From assembly GCA_039808365.1 (NCBI GenBank), contig JBDHSX010000002.1:1-64000 (forward strand): a stretch of DNA of 64,000 bases, written 5' to 3'. Made by a program: the position numbers and the translations under genes. The stretch is from 62-47 sp039808365 (GTDB taxonomy: Bacteria; Pseudomonadota; Alphaproteobacteria; Rhizobiales; Xanthobacteraceae). A model generated the notes under the pieces. That model worked only from the letters and a program-made list of their open reading frames with translations, had not been told where the DNA came from and did not search any database. Below are positions 46,287 through 54,052 of the stretch, piece by piece. The stretch's first letter is position 1; every line of letters begins with the position of its first letter.

Positions 46287-47618
46287 TTATCCGGCGTCGG
46301 ATGTCATGGCCTCGGCACGCCCGCGCTTGACCAGATGCGCGCGCCCGGCGACGGCACGCACCTTGCGGGGCGCGGCGAACCAGACCGCCGCACAGCCGAG
46401 CAGGCTGAAGGCGATGGCCAGCAGGAAGGCGGCGGTGTAGTCGCCATACCAGTCATGCAGCAGACCGGTGATCCAGGGCCCGGCCGCGCCGCCCGCCAGT
46501 CCCGCCAGCATGATCGTGCCGAAGATGCTGCCGTACTGCCTGCCCTCGAAAATCTCGACCACCACCGAGGCCATCACCGCCGTCGATCCATAACCGATCA
46601 AGCCCTGCGCGAGCACCATGAGATAGACCAGCGCCATGCTGGGAACATAGGCCAGTCCGATCAGCGCGAGCAGGCAAATGATGAATCCGAGCCCGCTGAT
46701 GATCCAGATCCACTCGCGCCCGATCCGGTCGGAGAGATGACCGAGCACGATCTGGCTCGGGATGCCGAGCAGGCTGACCACGCCCAGCGCCCACACCGCG
46801 ACGTTGGAGCTGAAGCCGACCTCGATGAGATATTTGGTCTGGTGAACCTGCACCGCGTACCATGAATAAAGCCCGCAGAAGAACCCGAGCGACAGCCACC
46901 AGAACGGGGCGGTGCGCAACGCCCGCGACAGGGTCCAGTCGGTCGCGGCCCAGGCGGCATCGACCACCACCACCGTCGGCCGCCTCAGTTGCGCCGCCGC
47001 GCCGCCGCCGCCGTGGTCGTCGCCGTCGGGCATCAGCCCCATGTCCTGCGGGCGCTTGCGCACCATCAGGTTGATCGGCACCAGCACCACCAGCATCGTG
47101 ATGCCGAGCGCCGTCGAGGCCGACCGCCAGCCCGATTGCGCGATGACATAGCCGACCCATGGGAACATGATGATCGAACCGATGCCGACGCCGGCGAAGG
47201 CCAGGCCCATCGCCAGTCCGCGCTGCCGGACGAACCAGTTCGGCAGATAGAGCGACTGTCCGGTATAGCTGAGGCAGACGCTGCCGCCGCCGACCATCAG
47301 CCCCATGGTGAGATAGAGGTGCCAGACCTCGGTGGTCAGCGGCGCCAGCAGCAGACCACCGGCCATCAGCAGCACGCCGGTTTCCATCACCACGCGCGGA
47401 CCGAGGCGGTCCATCATGCGGCCGATCAGCGGGCTGAAGATCGCGGACACGATGAAGCCGAACGAGAACGCGCCCGCCGTCAGGCCGCGCTCCCAATGAA
47501 ACTCATCGACGATCGACGGGTAGAACAGCGAGAACGCCGTGCGCGCGTTGACACCGATGGCCATCGTCACGAACGTGATCGCGACGATCACCCAGCCGTA
47601 GAAGAAGCGCACGCGCAT
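46287..47618 (-). CDS. MFS transporter (OFA/monocarboxylate-like)
   Basis: This polytopic inner-membrane protein of 443 residues has twelve predicted helices. Motif A-like loops are GRMMDRLGPRVVMETG after helix 2 and GHLSDRIGREWIW after helix 8. The pattern (FSLFYPSIVDEFHWERG, GWRSASTALGI) is that of the MFS group near oxalate/formate and monocarboxylate carriers. The ATG at 47618 removes an unlikely Arg-rich leader. It lies downstream of an FAD-linked 2-hydroxyacid oxidase on the same strand with a gap of about 130 bp, so transport of a hydroxyacid is a reasonable guess. Confidence 0.85.
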   Translation of the reverse strand: MRVRFFYGWVIVAITFVTMAIGVNARTAFSLFYPSIVDEFHWERGLTAGAFSFGFIVSAIFSPLIGRMMDRLGPRVVMETGVLLMAGGLLLAPLTTEVWHLYLTMGLMVGGGSVCLSYTGQSLYLPNWFVRQRGLAMGLAFAGVGIGSIIMFPWVGYVIAQSGWRSASTALGITMLVVLVPINLMVRKRPQDMGLMPDGDDHGGGGAAAQLRRPTVVVVDAAWAATDWTLSRALRTAPFWWLSLGFFCGLYSWYAVQVHQTKYLIEVGFSSNVAVWALGVVSLLGIPSQIVLGHLSDRIGREWIWIISGLGFIICLLALIGLAYVPSMALVYLMVLAQGLIGYGSTAVMASVVVEIFEGRQYGSIFGTIMLAGLAGGAAGPWITGLLHDWYGDYTAAFLLAIAFSLLGCAAVWFAAPRKVRAVAGRAHLVKRGRAEAMTSDAG

Positions 47619-47751
47619 CGAGTGGCGATCCTTTTCGTCGCGAAGGCTCGAACACCCTCGGCGTCGCGATGTCAATCCGCCCCCAAAAAATTCCGGACGG
47701 CGTTCGATTTGAGGCGACCGGGAAGGTTCGGTCAATGACCTCGCGGGTCAA

Positions 47752-49170
47752 TCATGCCGGCGGCACGATCTTGCCGGGGTTGAAGATGTTCTGCGGATCG
47801 AGCGCCCGCTTCAGCGCCCGCATGGCGTCGAGCGCCTCGGGGCCCAGCTCGCCGAGCAGATACTTTTGCTTGCCCTGGCCGATGCCGTGCTCGCCGGTGC
47901 AGGTGCCGTCCATCGACTGCGCCCGCTCCACCAGCCGGTGCATGAACTCGTCGGCACGGGCCATTTCCTCGGGATCGTCGACATCGCACAACAGCGAACA
48001 GTGGAAATTGCCGTCGCCGACATGGCCGACGATGGGCGACAGCAGGTTGAGCCGGATCAGGTCGGCCTCGGTCTCGGTGACGCAATCGGCCAGCCGCGAA
48101 ATCGGCACGCAGACATCGGTCGCGACCACCCCGGCGCCGGGACGCAGGCCCCGCACCGCCCAATAGGCGTCGTGCCGCGCCTGCCACAGCCGGGTGCGGT
48201 CCTCCGGCCGCGTGGTCCATTCGAACGAACCGCCGCGACACTCCCGCGCGATCTCGCCGAAACGGCGGGTCTGCTCGGCGACCTCGACCTCGCTGCCGTG
48301 GAATTCCAGCAGCAGCAGCGGCGTCTCCGGCAGCGACAGTTTCGAATAGGCGTTGCAGGCTTTCACCTGCGCGGCGTTGAGCAGTTCGATGCGCGCCAGC
48401 GGAATCCCGGTCTGGATCGCCAGAATGGTGGCCTGACAGGCGCCCGCCACGGTTTCGAACGAACACGAGGCGGCGGCGATGGTGTCCGGAATGCCGCGCA
48501 ACCGGATGGTCAGTTCGGAGATGATGCCGAGCGTGCCCTCCGCGCCGACGAACAGATGCGTCAGGTCGTAACCGGCTGACGACTTCTTCGCCCGGGTGCC
48601 GGTGGTGATGATCTCGCCGTCGCCGCGCACCACCTTCAGCGCCAGCACGTTATCGCGCATGGTGCCGTAGCGCACGGCGTTGGTGCCGGAGGCGCGGGTC
48701 GCGGTCATGCCGCCGATCGAGGCGTCCGCGCCCGGATCGATCGGGAAGAACACTCCCTGATCGCGCAAGTACTCGTTCAGCGCCTTGCGGGTGATGCCGG
48801 GCTGGATCACGCAGTCGAGGTCCTCGACGTGAACGGCGAGCACCTTGTTCATGTCGCGCAGGTCGATGCACACGCCGCCGGCGGGCGCGTTGATCTGCCC
48901 CTCCAGCGAGGTGCCGGTGCCGAACGCGATCACCGGCACGCCGTTGGCGGCGCAAATCCGCACCGTGTCCTGAATGTCGGCGGTCTCCTGCGCCATCACC
49001 ACCGCGTCCGGCGGCTGCGATTTGAGCCAGGTCATGGTGTGGGCATGCTGCTCGCGCACCGCCTGCGAGGTCACCAGCCGGTTGCCGAACCGCGCCGCCA
49101 GCGCCGCCAGCGCCTTCGCCAGCGCGCCGGGGTCGGCATGGGGCAGATCGAACGGATTATGGACGTTCAT
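47752..49170 (-). CDS. FAD-linked oxidase, D-lactate dehydrogenase/GlcD-like
   Basis: The protein has 472 residues. The N-terminal FAD_binding_4 domain has VIAFGTGTSLEGQINAPAGG and GADASIGGMTATRASGTNAVRYGTM. The C-terminal FAD-oxidase domain contains VGHVGDGNFHCSLL and ends GEHGIGQGKQKYL, with the metal-binding His residues expected in D-lactate/glycolate dehydrogenases. It oxidises a D-2-hydroxyacid and passes electrons to a quinone or cytochrome; D-lactate is the likeliest substrate. It may be expressed with the MFS transporter downstream and is divergent from the thioesterase gene. Confidence 0.9.
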   Translation of the reverse strand: MNVHNPFDLPHADPGALAKALAALAARFGNRLVTSQAVREQHAHTMTWLKSQPPDAVVMAQETADIQDTVRICAANGVPVIAFGTGTSLEGQINAPAGGVCIDLRDMNKVLAVHVEDLDCVIQPGITRKALNEYLRDQGVFFPIDPGADASIGGMTATRASGTNAVRYGTMRDNVLALKVVRGDGEIITTGTRAKKSSAGYDLTHLFVGAEGTLGIISELTIRLRGIPDTIAAASCSFETVAGACQATILAIQTGIPLARIELLNAAQVKACNAYSKLSLPETPLLLLEFHGSEVEVAEQTRRFGEIARECRGGSFEWTTRPEDRTRLWQARHDAYWAVRGLRPGAGVVATDVCVPISRLADCVTETEADLIRLNLLSPIVGHVGDGNFHCSLLCDVDDPEEMARADEFMHRLVERAQSMDGTCTGEHGIGQGKQKYLLGELGPEALDAMRALKRALDPQNIFNPGKIVPPA

Positions 49171-49294
49171 TCAAACTTTCCTCCCGGTCTTTCCGGCGAC
49201 GCGATCGTGGCAAGGATGTACAATCGATCCGACGATCCCACAAACCCATAGCATAGTCGAACCGGACGGCCATGCGCTTAACCAAGGATTCGCC

Positions 49295-49804
49295 ATGACG
49301 ATCAATGCCGCCGCAGCGTCGCCGCTGGAACAGGTCCCTTTCCTCGTACCGGTGATGCGGATCGAGCCGGCGTGGATCGACTATAACGGCCACCTCAACA
49401 TGGCCTACTATCATGTGCTGTTCGATCGCGGGGTCGACGCGCTGTGGGCCGAACTGGGGATCGGCCCGGACTATCTCGCGACGCGCGGCGGCTCGACGTT
49501 CACGGCGGAATGTCATGTGCGCTACCTGCGCGAGGTGCATCTCGACGATCCGGTGCGGGTCTCGATCCTGCTGGTGGCGGCCGACGACAAGCGCCTGCAC
49601 ACGTTCCAGGAACTGCGCCACGCCACCGAAGGCTGGCTGTCGGCCACCTCGGAGAACATGTCACTTCATGTCGACATGGCGGCGCGCAAGACCGCGCCGT
49701 TTCCGCCCGACATCCGCGCACGGATCGCGGCGGTGACCAAGGCCCATGACGCCTGCCCGCGTCCCGAGGGGCTCGGCCGCGGCATCGGGATGCCGGCGAA
49801 ATAG
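49295..49804 (+). CDS. Hotdog-fold acyl-CoA thioesterase
   Basis: The protein has 169 residues. The 4HBT-type motif WIDYNGHLNMAYYHVLFDRG (residues about 27-46) has the catalytic Asp and the Asn-Gly-His-Leu-Asn cluster. A second half (LHTFQELRHATEGWLSATSE) completes one hotdog domain. Similar proteins hydrolyse betainyl- or other acyl-CoA and are found near carnitine dehydrogenase, which is not present here. The ATG at 49295 removes an upstream stretch that is antisense to the oxidase gene. Confidence 0.85.
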   Translation: MTINAAAASPLEQVPFLVPVMRIEPAWIDYNGHLNMAYYHVLFDRGVDALWAELGIGPDYLATRGGSTFTAECHVRYLREVHLDDPVRVSILLVAADDKRLHTFQELRHATEGWLSATSENMSLHVDMAARKTAPFPPDIRARIAAVTKAHDACPRPEGLGRGIGMPAK

Positions 49805-49821
49805 CCGGTTCCACGGCTTAA

Positions 49822-49837
49822 GGTGGGAAAACCCACC
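49822..49837. other. GGTGGG-AAAA-CCCACC hairpin after the thioesterase gene
   Basis: This perfect 6-bp stem with an AAAA loop begins 18 bases after the thioesterase stop. No T tract follows. It may slow transcription or protect the 3' end. Confidence 0.4.
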
Positions 49838-49924
49838 GGTCCGCCCTATATCTGGTCGAATCCTGCCGCAGGAGTCTCCCCTTCAAGGGCTCGCGATGCC
49901 ATCGTGAGCTTGAGATTGATTCGC

Positions 49925-52459
49925 ATGACCGAGCCGAACAAACTTCCCCGTCACGACCTGCCCGACCATCGGCCGGTGGCCGGCGGCATCGCCGCGCGCG
50001 CCCGCGCCGCCGCCGCGCCGCCCTACCTCGCCGCGCTCAATCCCGAGCAGCGCGAGGCGGTGGAGACGCTCGACGGCCCGGTGCTGGTGCTGGCGGGCGC
50101 GGGCACCGGCAAGACGCGGGTTCTGACCTCGCGGATCGCCCATATCCTCTCCACCGGCCGCGCCCGGCCGCACGAAATCCTGTCGGTGACCTTCACCAAC
50201 AAGGCGGCGCGCGAGATGAAGACCCGGCTCGGCCAGATGCTCGGCCAGGCGGTCGAGGGCATGCCGTGGCTCGGCACCTTCCATTCGATCGGCGGCCGCA
50301 TCCTGCGGGTCCATGCCGAGTTGGTGCAGCTGAAATCCAACTTCACCGTGCTCGACGTCGACGATCAGGTGCGGCTCCTGAAGCAATTGCTGCAAGCCGA
50401 CGGCATCGACGACAAGCGCTGGCCGGCGCGGATGCTGGCCGGGCTGATCGACGGCTGGAAGAACCGCGGGCTGACGCCGTCGCAGGTGCCCCCCGGCGAG
50501 GCCGCCGTGTTCGGCAATGGCCGCGGCGGCAAGCTCTACGCCGCCTATCAGGAGCGGCTGAAGACGCTCAACGCCGCCGACTTCGGCGACCTGCTGCTGG
50601 AGAACATCCGGCTGTTCCGCGACAACCCGGACGTGCTGCGCGGCTATCAGAACCGCTTCAAATTCATCCTGGTGGACGAATATCAGGACACCAACGTCGC
50701 GCAATATCTGTGGCTCAGGCTGCTGGCGCAGACGTCTCAAACCTCTCCCCGTCGGGGAGAGGTCGGCGAGCGAAGCGAGCCGGGTGAGGGGGAGCCGGCT
50801 TTCGACAGGTCGATCTCCCCTCACCCCATCCCTCTCCCCAACGGGGAGAAGGAGCAGGCCGCGCCAGTGGCGACGCTCGACATCCGGCAGAAAAACATCT
50901 GCTGCGTCGGCGACGACGACCAGTCGATCTACGGCTGGCGCGGCGCCGAGGTCGACAACATCCTGCGCTTCGACCACGATTTTCCCGGCGCGAAGATCAT
51001 CCGGCTGGAACGCAACTACCGCTCCACCGGCCACATCCTCGCCGCCGCCTCGCACCTGATCGCCCACAACGAGAGCCGCCTCGGCAAGACCCTGCGCACC
51101 GAGGATGTCGCGGGCGAGAAGGTCACCGTCACCGGGGCGTGGGATTCCGAGGAGGAAGCCCGCGCCATCGGCGAGGAGATCGAGCAGTTGCAGCGCGCCG
51201 GCGACAGACTGAATGAAATCGCCATCCTGGTGCGCGCCTCGTTCCAGATGCGCGAATTCGAGGACCGCTTCGTCACCCTCGGCCTGCCCTATCGCGTGAT
51301 CGGCGGCCCGCGCTTCTACGAGCGCGCCGAGATCCGCGACGCGCTGGCCTATCTGCGCGTCATCAACTCGCCGGCCGACGATCTCGCCTTCGAGCGCATC
51401 GTCAATGTGCCGAAGCGCGGCATCGGCGACGCCACCGTGCAGTTGCTGCACGATCACGCCCGCAAGCGCCGCATGCCGCTGTCGGAGGCCGCGCGCGCCG
51501 TGGCCGAGACCGACGAGTTGAAGCCGAAGGCGCGCGGCGCGCTGCGCGCGCTGATGGACAGCTTTGATCGCTGGCGGATGCGCAGCCAGGCGATCCCGCA
51601 CACCGAACTGGCGGAAATCGTGCTGGATGAGTCCGGCTACACCGAGATGTGGCAGAAGGACCGCTCGGCCGACGCCGCCGGCCGGCTCGAAAACCTCAAG
51701 GAGCTGGTGCGCTCGATGGAGGAATTCGAGAACCTGCAAGGTTTTCTCGAACACATCGCGCTGGTGATGGACCGCGACGGCGGCCCCGACGAGGAGGCGG
51801 TGTCGCTGATGACGCTGCATTCCGCCAAGGGCCTGGAATTCGACAACGTGTTCCTGCCGGGCTGGGAGGAAGGGCTGTTTCCGCACCAGCGCGCGCTGGA
51901 CGAACAGGGCCGCGCCGGGCTTGAGGAGGAACGCCGCCTCGCCCATGTCGGCATCACGCGCGCGAGGCGGCGTGCAAAGCTCTACTTCGCCACCAACCGC
52001 CGCATCCACGGCACCTGGTCGACCACGGTGCCGTCGCGTTTCCTCGACGAACTGCCGGCGGACAATGTCGAGATCACCGAGTCGAAAGGCGGCGCCGGCT
52101 GGGGCGGGACGAGCCACTACGGCGCTTCGCGGTTCGACAATCTGGAAGCGTTCGGCTCGCACTACGCGACCCCGGGCTGGCAGCGCGCGCAGGCCAACCG
52201 CACCCGCGGCGGCTTCAACGAGAGCGGCGCGGCCTACGGCAGCGGCGGCGCGCGCCGCGCCCGCGCGCCGCTCACCATCGAGGGCGAACTGATCGCGAAA
52301 TCGACCGGCACCACGTCGGAGTATTCGACTGGCGACCGGGTGTTTCACCAGAAGTTCGGCTATGGCCGCATCGTCAGGATCGACGGCAACAAGCTCTCCA
52401 TCGCCTTTGACAAGGCCGGCGAGAAAAAGGTGGTCGACAGTTTCGTGCAGCGGGCATAG
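49925..52459 (+). CDS. uvrD: UvrD/PcrA-type DNA helicase with in-frame repeat insertion
   Basis: This superfamily 1A helicase acts in nucleotide excision and mismatch repair. It has 844 residues. Walker A is AGAGTGKT (57-64), motif II DEYQDT is near 251 and motif III GDDDQSIYGWRG near 329. Motif IV/V are at LERNYRS and TLHSAKGLEF, and VGITRARR comes late. The C-terminal 100 residues are Gly-rich and end in a Tudor-like segment (GDRVFHQKFGYGRI). Residues about 273-310 are encoded by a GC-rich palindromic repeat inserted without breaking the frame. The ATG at 49925 is chosen over an upstream extension. Confidence 0.95.
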   Translation: MTEPNKLPRHDLPDHRPVAGGIAARARAAAAPPYLAALNPEQREAVETLDGPVLVLAGAGTGKTRVLTSRIAHILSTGRARPHEILSVTFTNKAAREMKTRLGQMLGQAVEGMPWLGTFHSIGGRILRVHAELVQLKSNFTVLDVDDQVRLLKQLLQADGIDDKRWPARMLAGLIDGWKNRGLTPSQVPPGEAAVFGNGRGGKLYAAYQERLKTLNAADFGDLLLENIRLFRDNPDVLRGYQNRFKFILVDEYQDTNVAQYLWLRLLAQTSQTSPRRGEVGERSEPGEGEPAFDRSISPHPIPLPNGEKEQAAPVATLDIRQKNICCVGDDDQSIYGWRGAEVDNILRFDHDFPGAKIIRLERNYRSTGHILAAASHLIAHNESRLGKTLRTEDVAGEKVTVTGAWDSEEEARAIGEEIEQLQRAGDRLNEIAILVRASFQMREFEDRFVTLGLPYRVIGGPRFYERAEIRDALAYLRVINSPADDLAFERIVNVPKRGIGDATVQLLHDHARKRRMPLSEAARAVAETDELKPKARGALRALMDSFDRWRMRSQAIPHTELAEIVLDESGYTEMWQKDRSADAAGRLENLKELVRSMEEFENLQGFLEHIALVMDRDGGPDEEAVSLMTLHSAKGLEFDNVFLPGWEEGLFPHQRALDEQGRAGLEEERRLAHVGITRARRRAKLYFATNRRIHGTWSTTVPSRFLDELPADNVEITESKGGAGWGGTSHYGASRFDNLEAFGSHYATPGWQRAQANRTRGGFNESGAAYGSGGARRARAPLTIEGELIAKSTGTTSEYSTGDRVFHQKFGYGRIVRIDGNKLSIAFDKAGEKKVVDSFVQRA
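50742..50852. repeat. Compound palindromic repeat inside uvrD
   Basis: CCTCTCCCC and GGGGAGAGG form a first hairpin (50742-50762). CTCTCCCC and CGGGGAGAAG form a second near 50832-50851. Between them GTGAGGGGGAG (50784-50794) pairs with CTCCCCTCAC (50815-50824). The block resembles intergenic repeats of related genomes but lies in coding sequence and adds about 37 codons. Confidence 0.8.
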
Positions 52460-52462
52460 TTC

Positions 52463-52486
52463 AGGCCCGGAGTTGTCTCCGGGCCT
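52463..52486. terminator. Hairpin terminator between uvrD and the Gly-rich gene
   Basis: AGGCCCGGAG and CTCCGGGCCT surround TTGT, 4 bp after the uvrD stop and 20 bp from the stop of the convergent gene. It is symmetric and could act in both directions, although flanking T tracts are short. Confidence 0.7.
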
Positions 52487-52506
52487 TCATGATTGTCGCG
52501 CGCGTC

Positions 52507-52860
52507 TCAACGGCGATGGCAATGGAAGCGGTGATGCCTGTCATAATATCCATGGCAACGCTTGCCGCGATAGGGACCGCGGTCCGGGATGCCGAGAACG
52601 CCGTTGACGCCGCCCACTACGCCACCAACGCCGGCGCCGATGGCGCCTCCGACCGCGCCGCCAACCGGGCCGGCGGCGCGATTGCCTTCATACGCGCCCT
52701 GATTGGCGCCGCGCTCCATGCCCCTGATCACCCCCTGGGCGTGCGCCAGACCGGGCGCGGCGAACAGCGCCGCCGTCAGCGCGGCCATCGCCAGATACAG
52801 GCGCGGCGAGACTCGGGATGGCAAGGCAATGGCCTGGGTTGTCGCGGCTCGAACGATCAT
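52507..52860 (-). CDS. Exported Gly-rich small protein
   Basis: The protein has 117 residues. A signal peptide (about 1-42, ending APGLAHAQG) is followed by a glycine-zipper-like stretch (VGGAVGGAIGAGVGGVVGGV, about 66-85). The end is His/Arg-rich (CHGYYDRHHRFHCHRR) and could bind metal. It is probably periplasmic or membrane-embedded through the glycine repeat. The ATG at 52860 has GGAG upstream; longer open frames before it have no ribosome site. The function is unknown. Confidence 0.75.
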   Translation of the reverse strand: MIVRAATTQAIALPSRVSPRLYLAMAALTAALFAAPGLAHAQGVIRGMERGANQGAYEGNRAAGPVGGAVGGAIGAGVGGVVGGVNGVLGIPDRGPYRGKRCHGYYDRHHRFHCHRR

Positions 52861-53080
52861 CGGGACTCCATGCGGTTGGCCGAACGGAAAATGCCGGCGC
52901 ATCGGGACGGATTGTCCACGGTAACGCACGAGATCGCGATTGGTTGCCGCGCCGTTAAGATTGATCAGGCATGGGACTGGTGCCGGTGCCGGATCATGGG
53001 CATATAGTCGGCGGGGACGGGCGAGCGAGTTGCGATTTCGGGCGGCAGGCCAGGAATCGGATCTGGAGGCCAGGATACAC

Positions 53081-53929
53081 ATGAGTTCGCAACACAGGCG
53101 TTCGTTGCTCGTTCCCGTTGCCGCCCTGATGCTGATGGCCGCTCCCGCCGCCGCGCTGGCCAAGGTCTCCATCACCGTCGACAAGGACAATCAGATCATG
53201 ACGGTCGCCGTCGATGGCGTGGAGCGCTATCAATGGCCGGTGTCGACCGGCAATCCGTCGCACGAGACGCCCAACGGCAATTTCCGGACCTTCCGCATGG
53301 AGGAAGACCACTACTCCAAGGAGTTCGACGACGCGCCGATGCCGCATTCGATCTTCTTCACCAAGCAGGGTCACGCGATCCACGGCACGTTTTCGGAAAA
53401 GAGCCTCGGCGCGCCGGTGTCGCACGGTTGCGTCCGGATTTCGCGCGCCAATGCCGCGACGCTCTATGACTTGGTGAAGCGCGACGGCCTGCTCACCACC
53501 ACGGTAACGCTGACCGGCTCGTCGCGCGTCGCCCTCGCCCATGGCAAGGGCAAATCGAAGACCGCGGTGGCGCGCCGCGATCCGGCTGCGGACGACTTCC
53601 AGACTGGCTACGACGCCGCCGGCAACCCGGTCGACCTGACACCGCCGGCGCCCCGGCCGTCGCGCCCGCCGCTGCCGCAGCAGCAGATCACGCGCGACGA
53701 CGACGGCTACATCTATCCCGCCGACGGCAGCAGCAGCGACCGGCGCTATCCATCGCCGCGCCCCTATCGTCGCCCCGCCCAGGGACAAGTCTACGTCGAT
53801 CAGTACGGCCAGCAATACGCGGTGCCGCGCGGCTACGCCACGCCGGACTATTATGGCGCGCAGCAGGGCTATTACGCCCCGCCGCGCCCCTACCTGCGGC
53901 CGCGCGGGCTGTTTTCCGACATGGATTGA
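53081..53929 (+). CDS. L,D-transpeptidase (YkuD domain)
   Basis: This 282-residue exported enzyme forms 3-3 cross-links in peptidoglycan or anchors proteins to it. A signal peptide (1-27) precedes the YkuD domain (about 29-150), which has HGTFSEKSLG with His101 and the catalytic SHGCVR with Cys117. The last 110 residues are a Pro/Tyr/Gln-rich tail of low complexity that may contact the cell wall. The ATG at 53081 gives the signal peptide directly. It is divergent from the Gly-rich exported protein gene. Confidence 0.92.
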   Translation: MSSQHRRSLLVPVAALMLMAAPAAALAKVSITVDKDNQIMTVAVDGVERYQWPVSTGNPSHETPNGNFRTFRMEEDHYSKEFDDAPMPHSIFFTKQGHAIHGTFSEKSLGAPVSHGCVRISRANAATLYDLVKRDGLLTTTVTLTGSSRVALAHGKGKSKTAVARRDPAADDFQTGYDAAGNPVDLTPPAPRPSRPPLPQQQITRDDDGYIYPADGSSSDRRYPSPRPYRRPAQGQVYVDQYGQQYAVPRGYATPDYYGAQQGYYAPPRPYLRPRGLFSDMD

Positions 53930-53949
53930 AATACGTCAGACCTATCAGC

Positions 53950-54031
53950 CGTCATTGCGAGCGTAGCAAAGCAATCCAGTCTTCCTTGAAAAATCAGGAT
54001 TGCTTCGTCGCTTGCACTCCTCGCAACGACG
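53950..54031. repeat. Dispersed imperfect inverted repeat, copy 4
   Basis: It begins CGTCATTGCGAGCGTAGC and ends CTCCTCGCAACGACG, with central GCAATCCAG and GGATTGCTTCGTCG. It starts 21 bp after the L,D-transpeptidase stop and ends 22 bp before the stop of the convergent spermidine-synthase-like gene. Confidence 0.85.
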
Positions 54032-54052
54032 GGCAGGAGTGATTCCATCACC

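Noticed and set aside
49883..52348. An 821-codon open frame antisense to uvrD
   Set aside because: The plus strand has all helicase motifs. The antisense frame is compositional noise.
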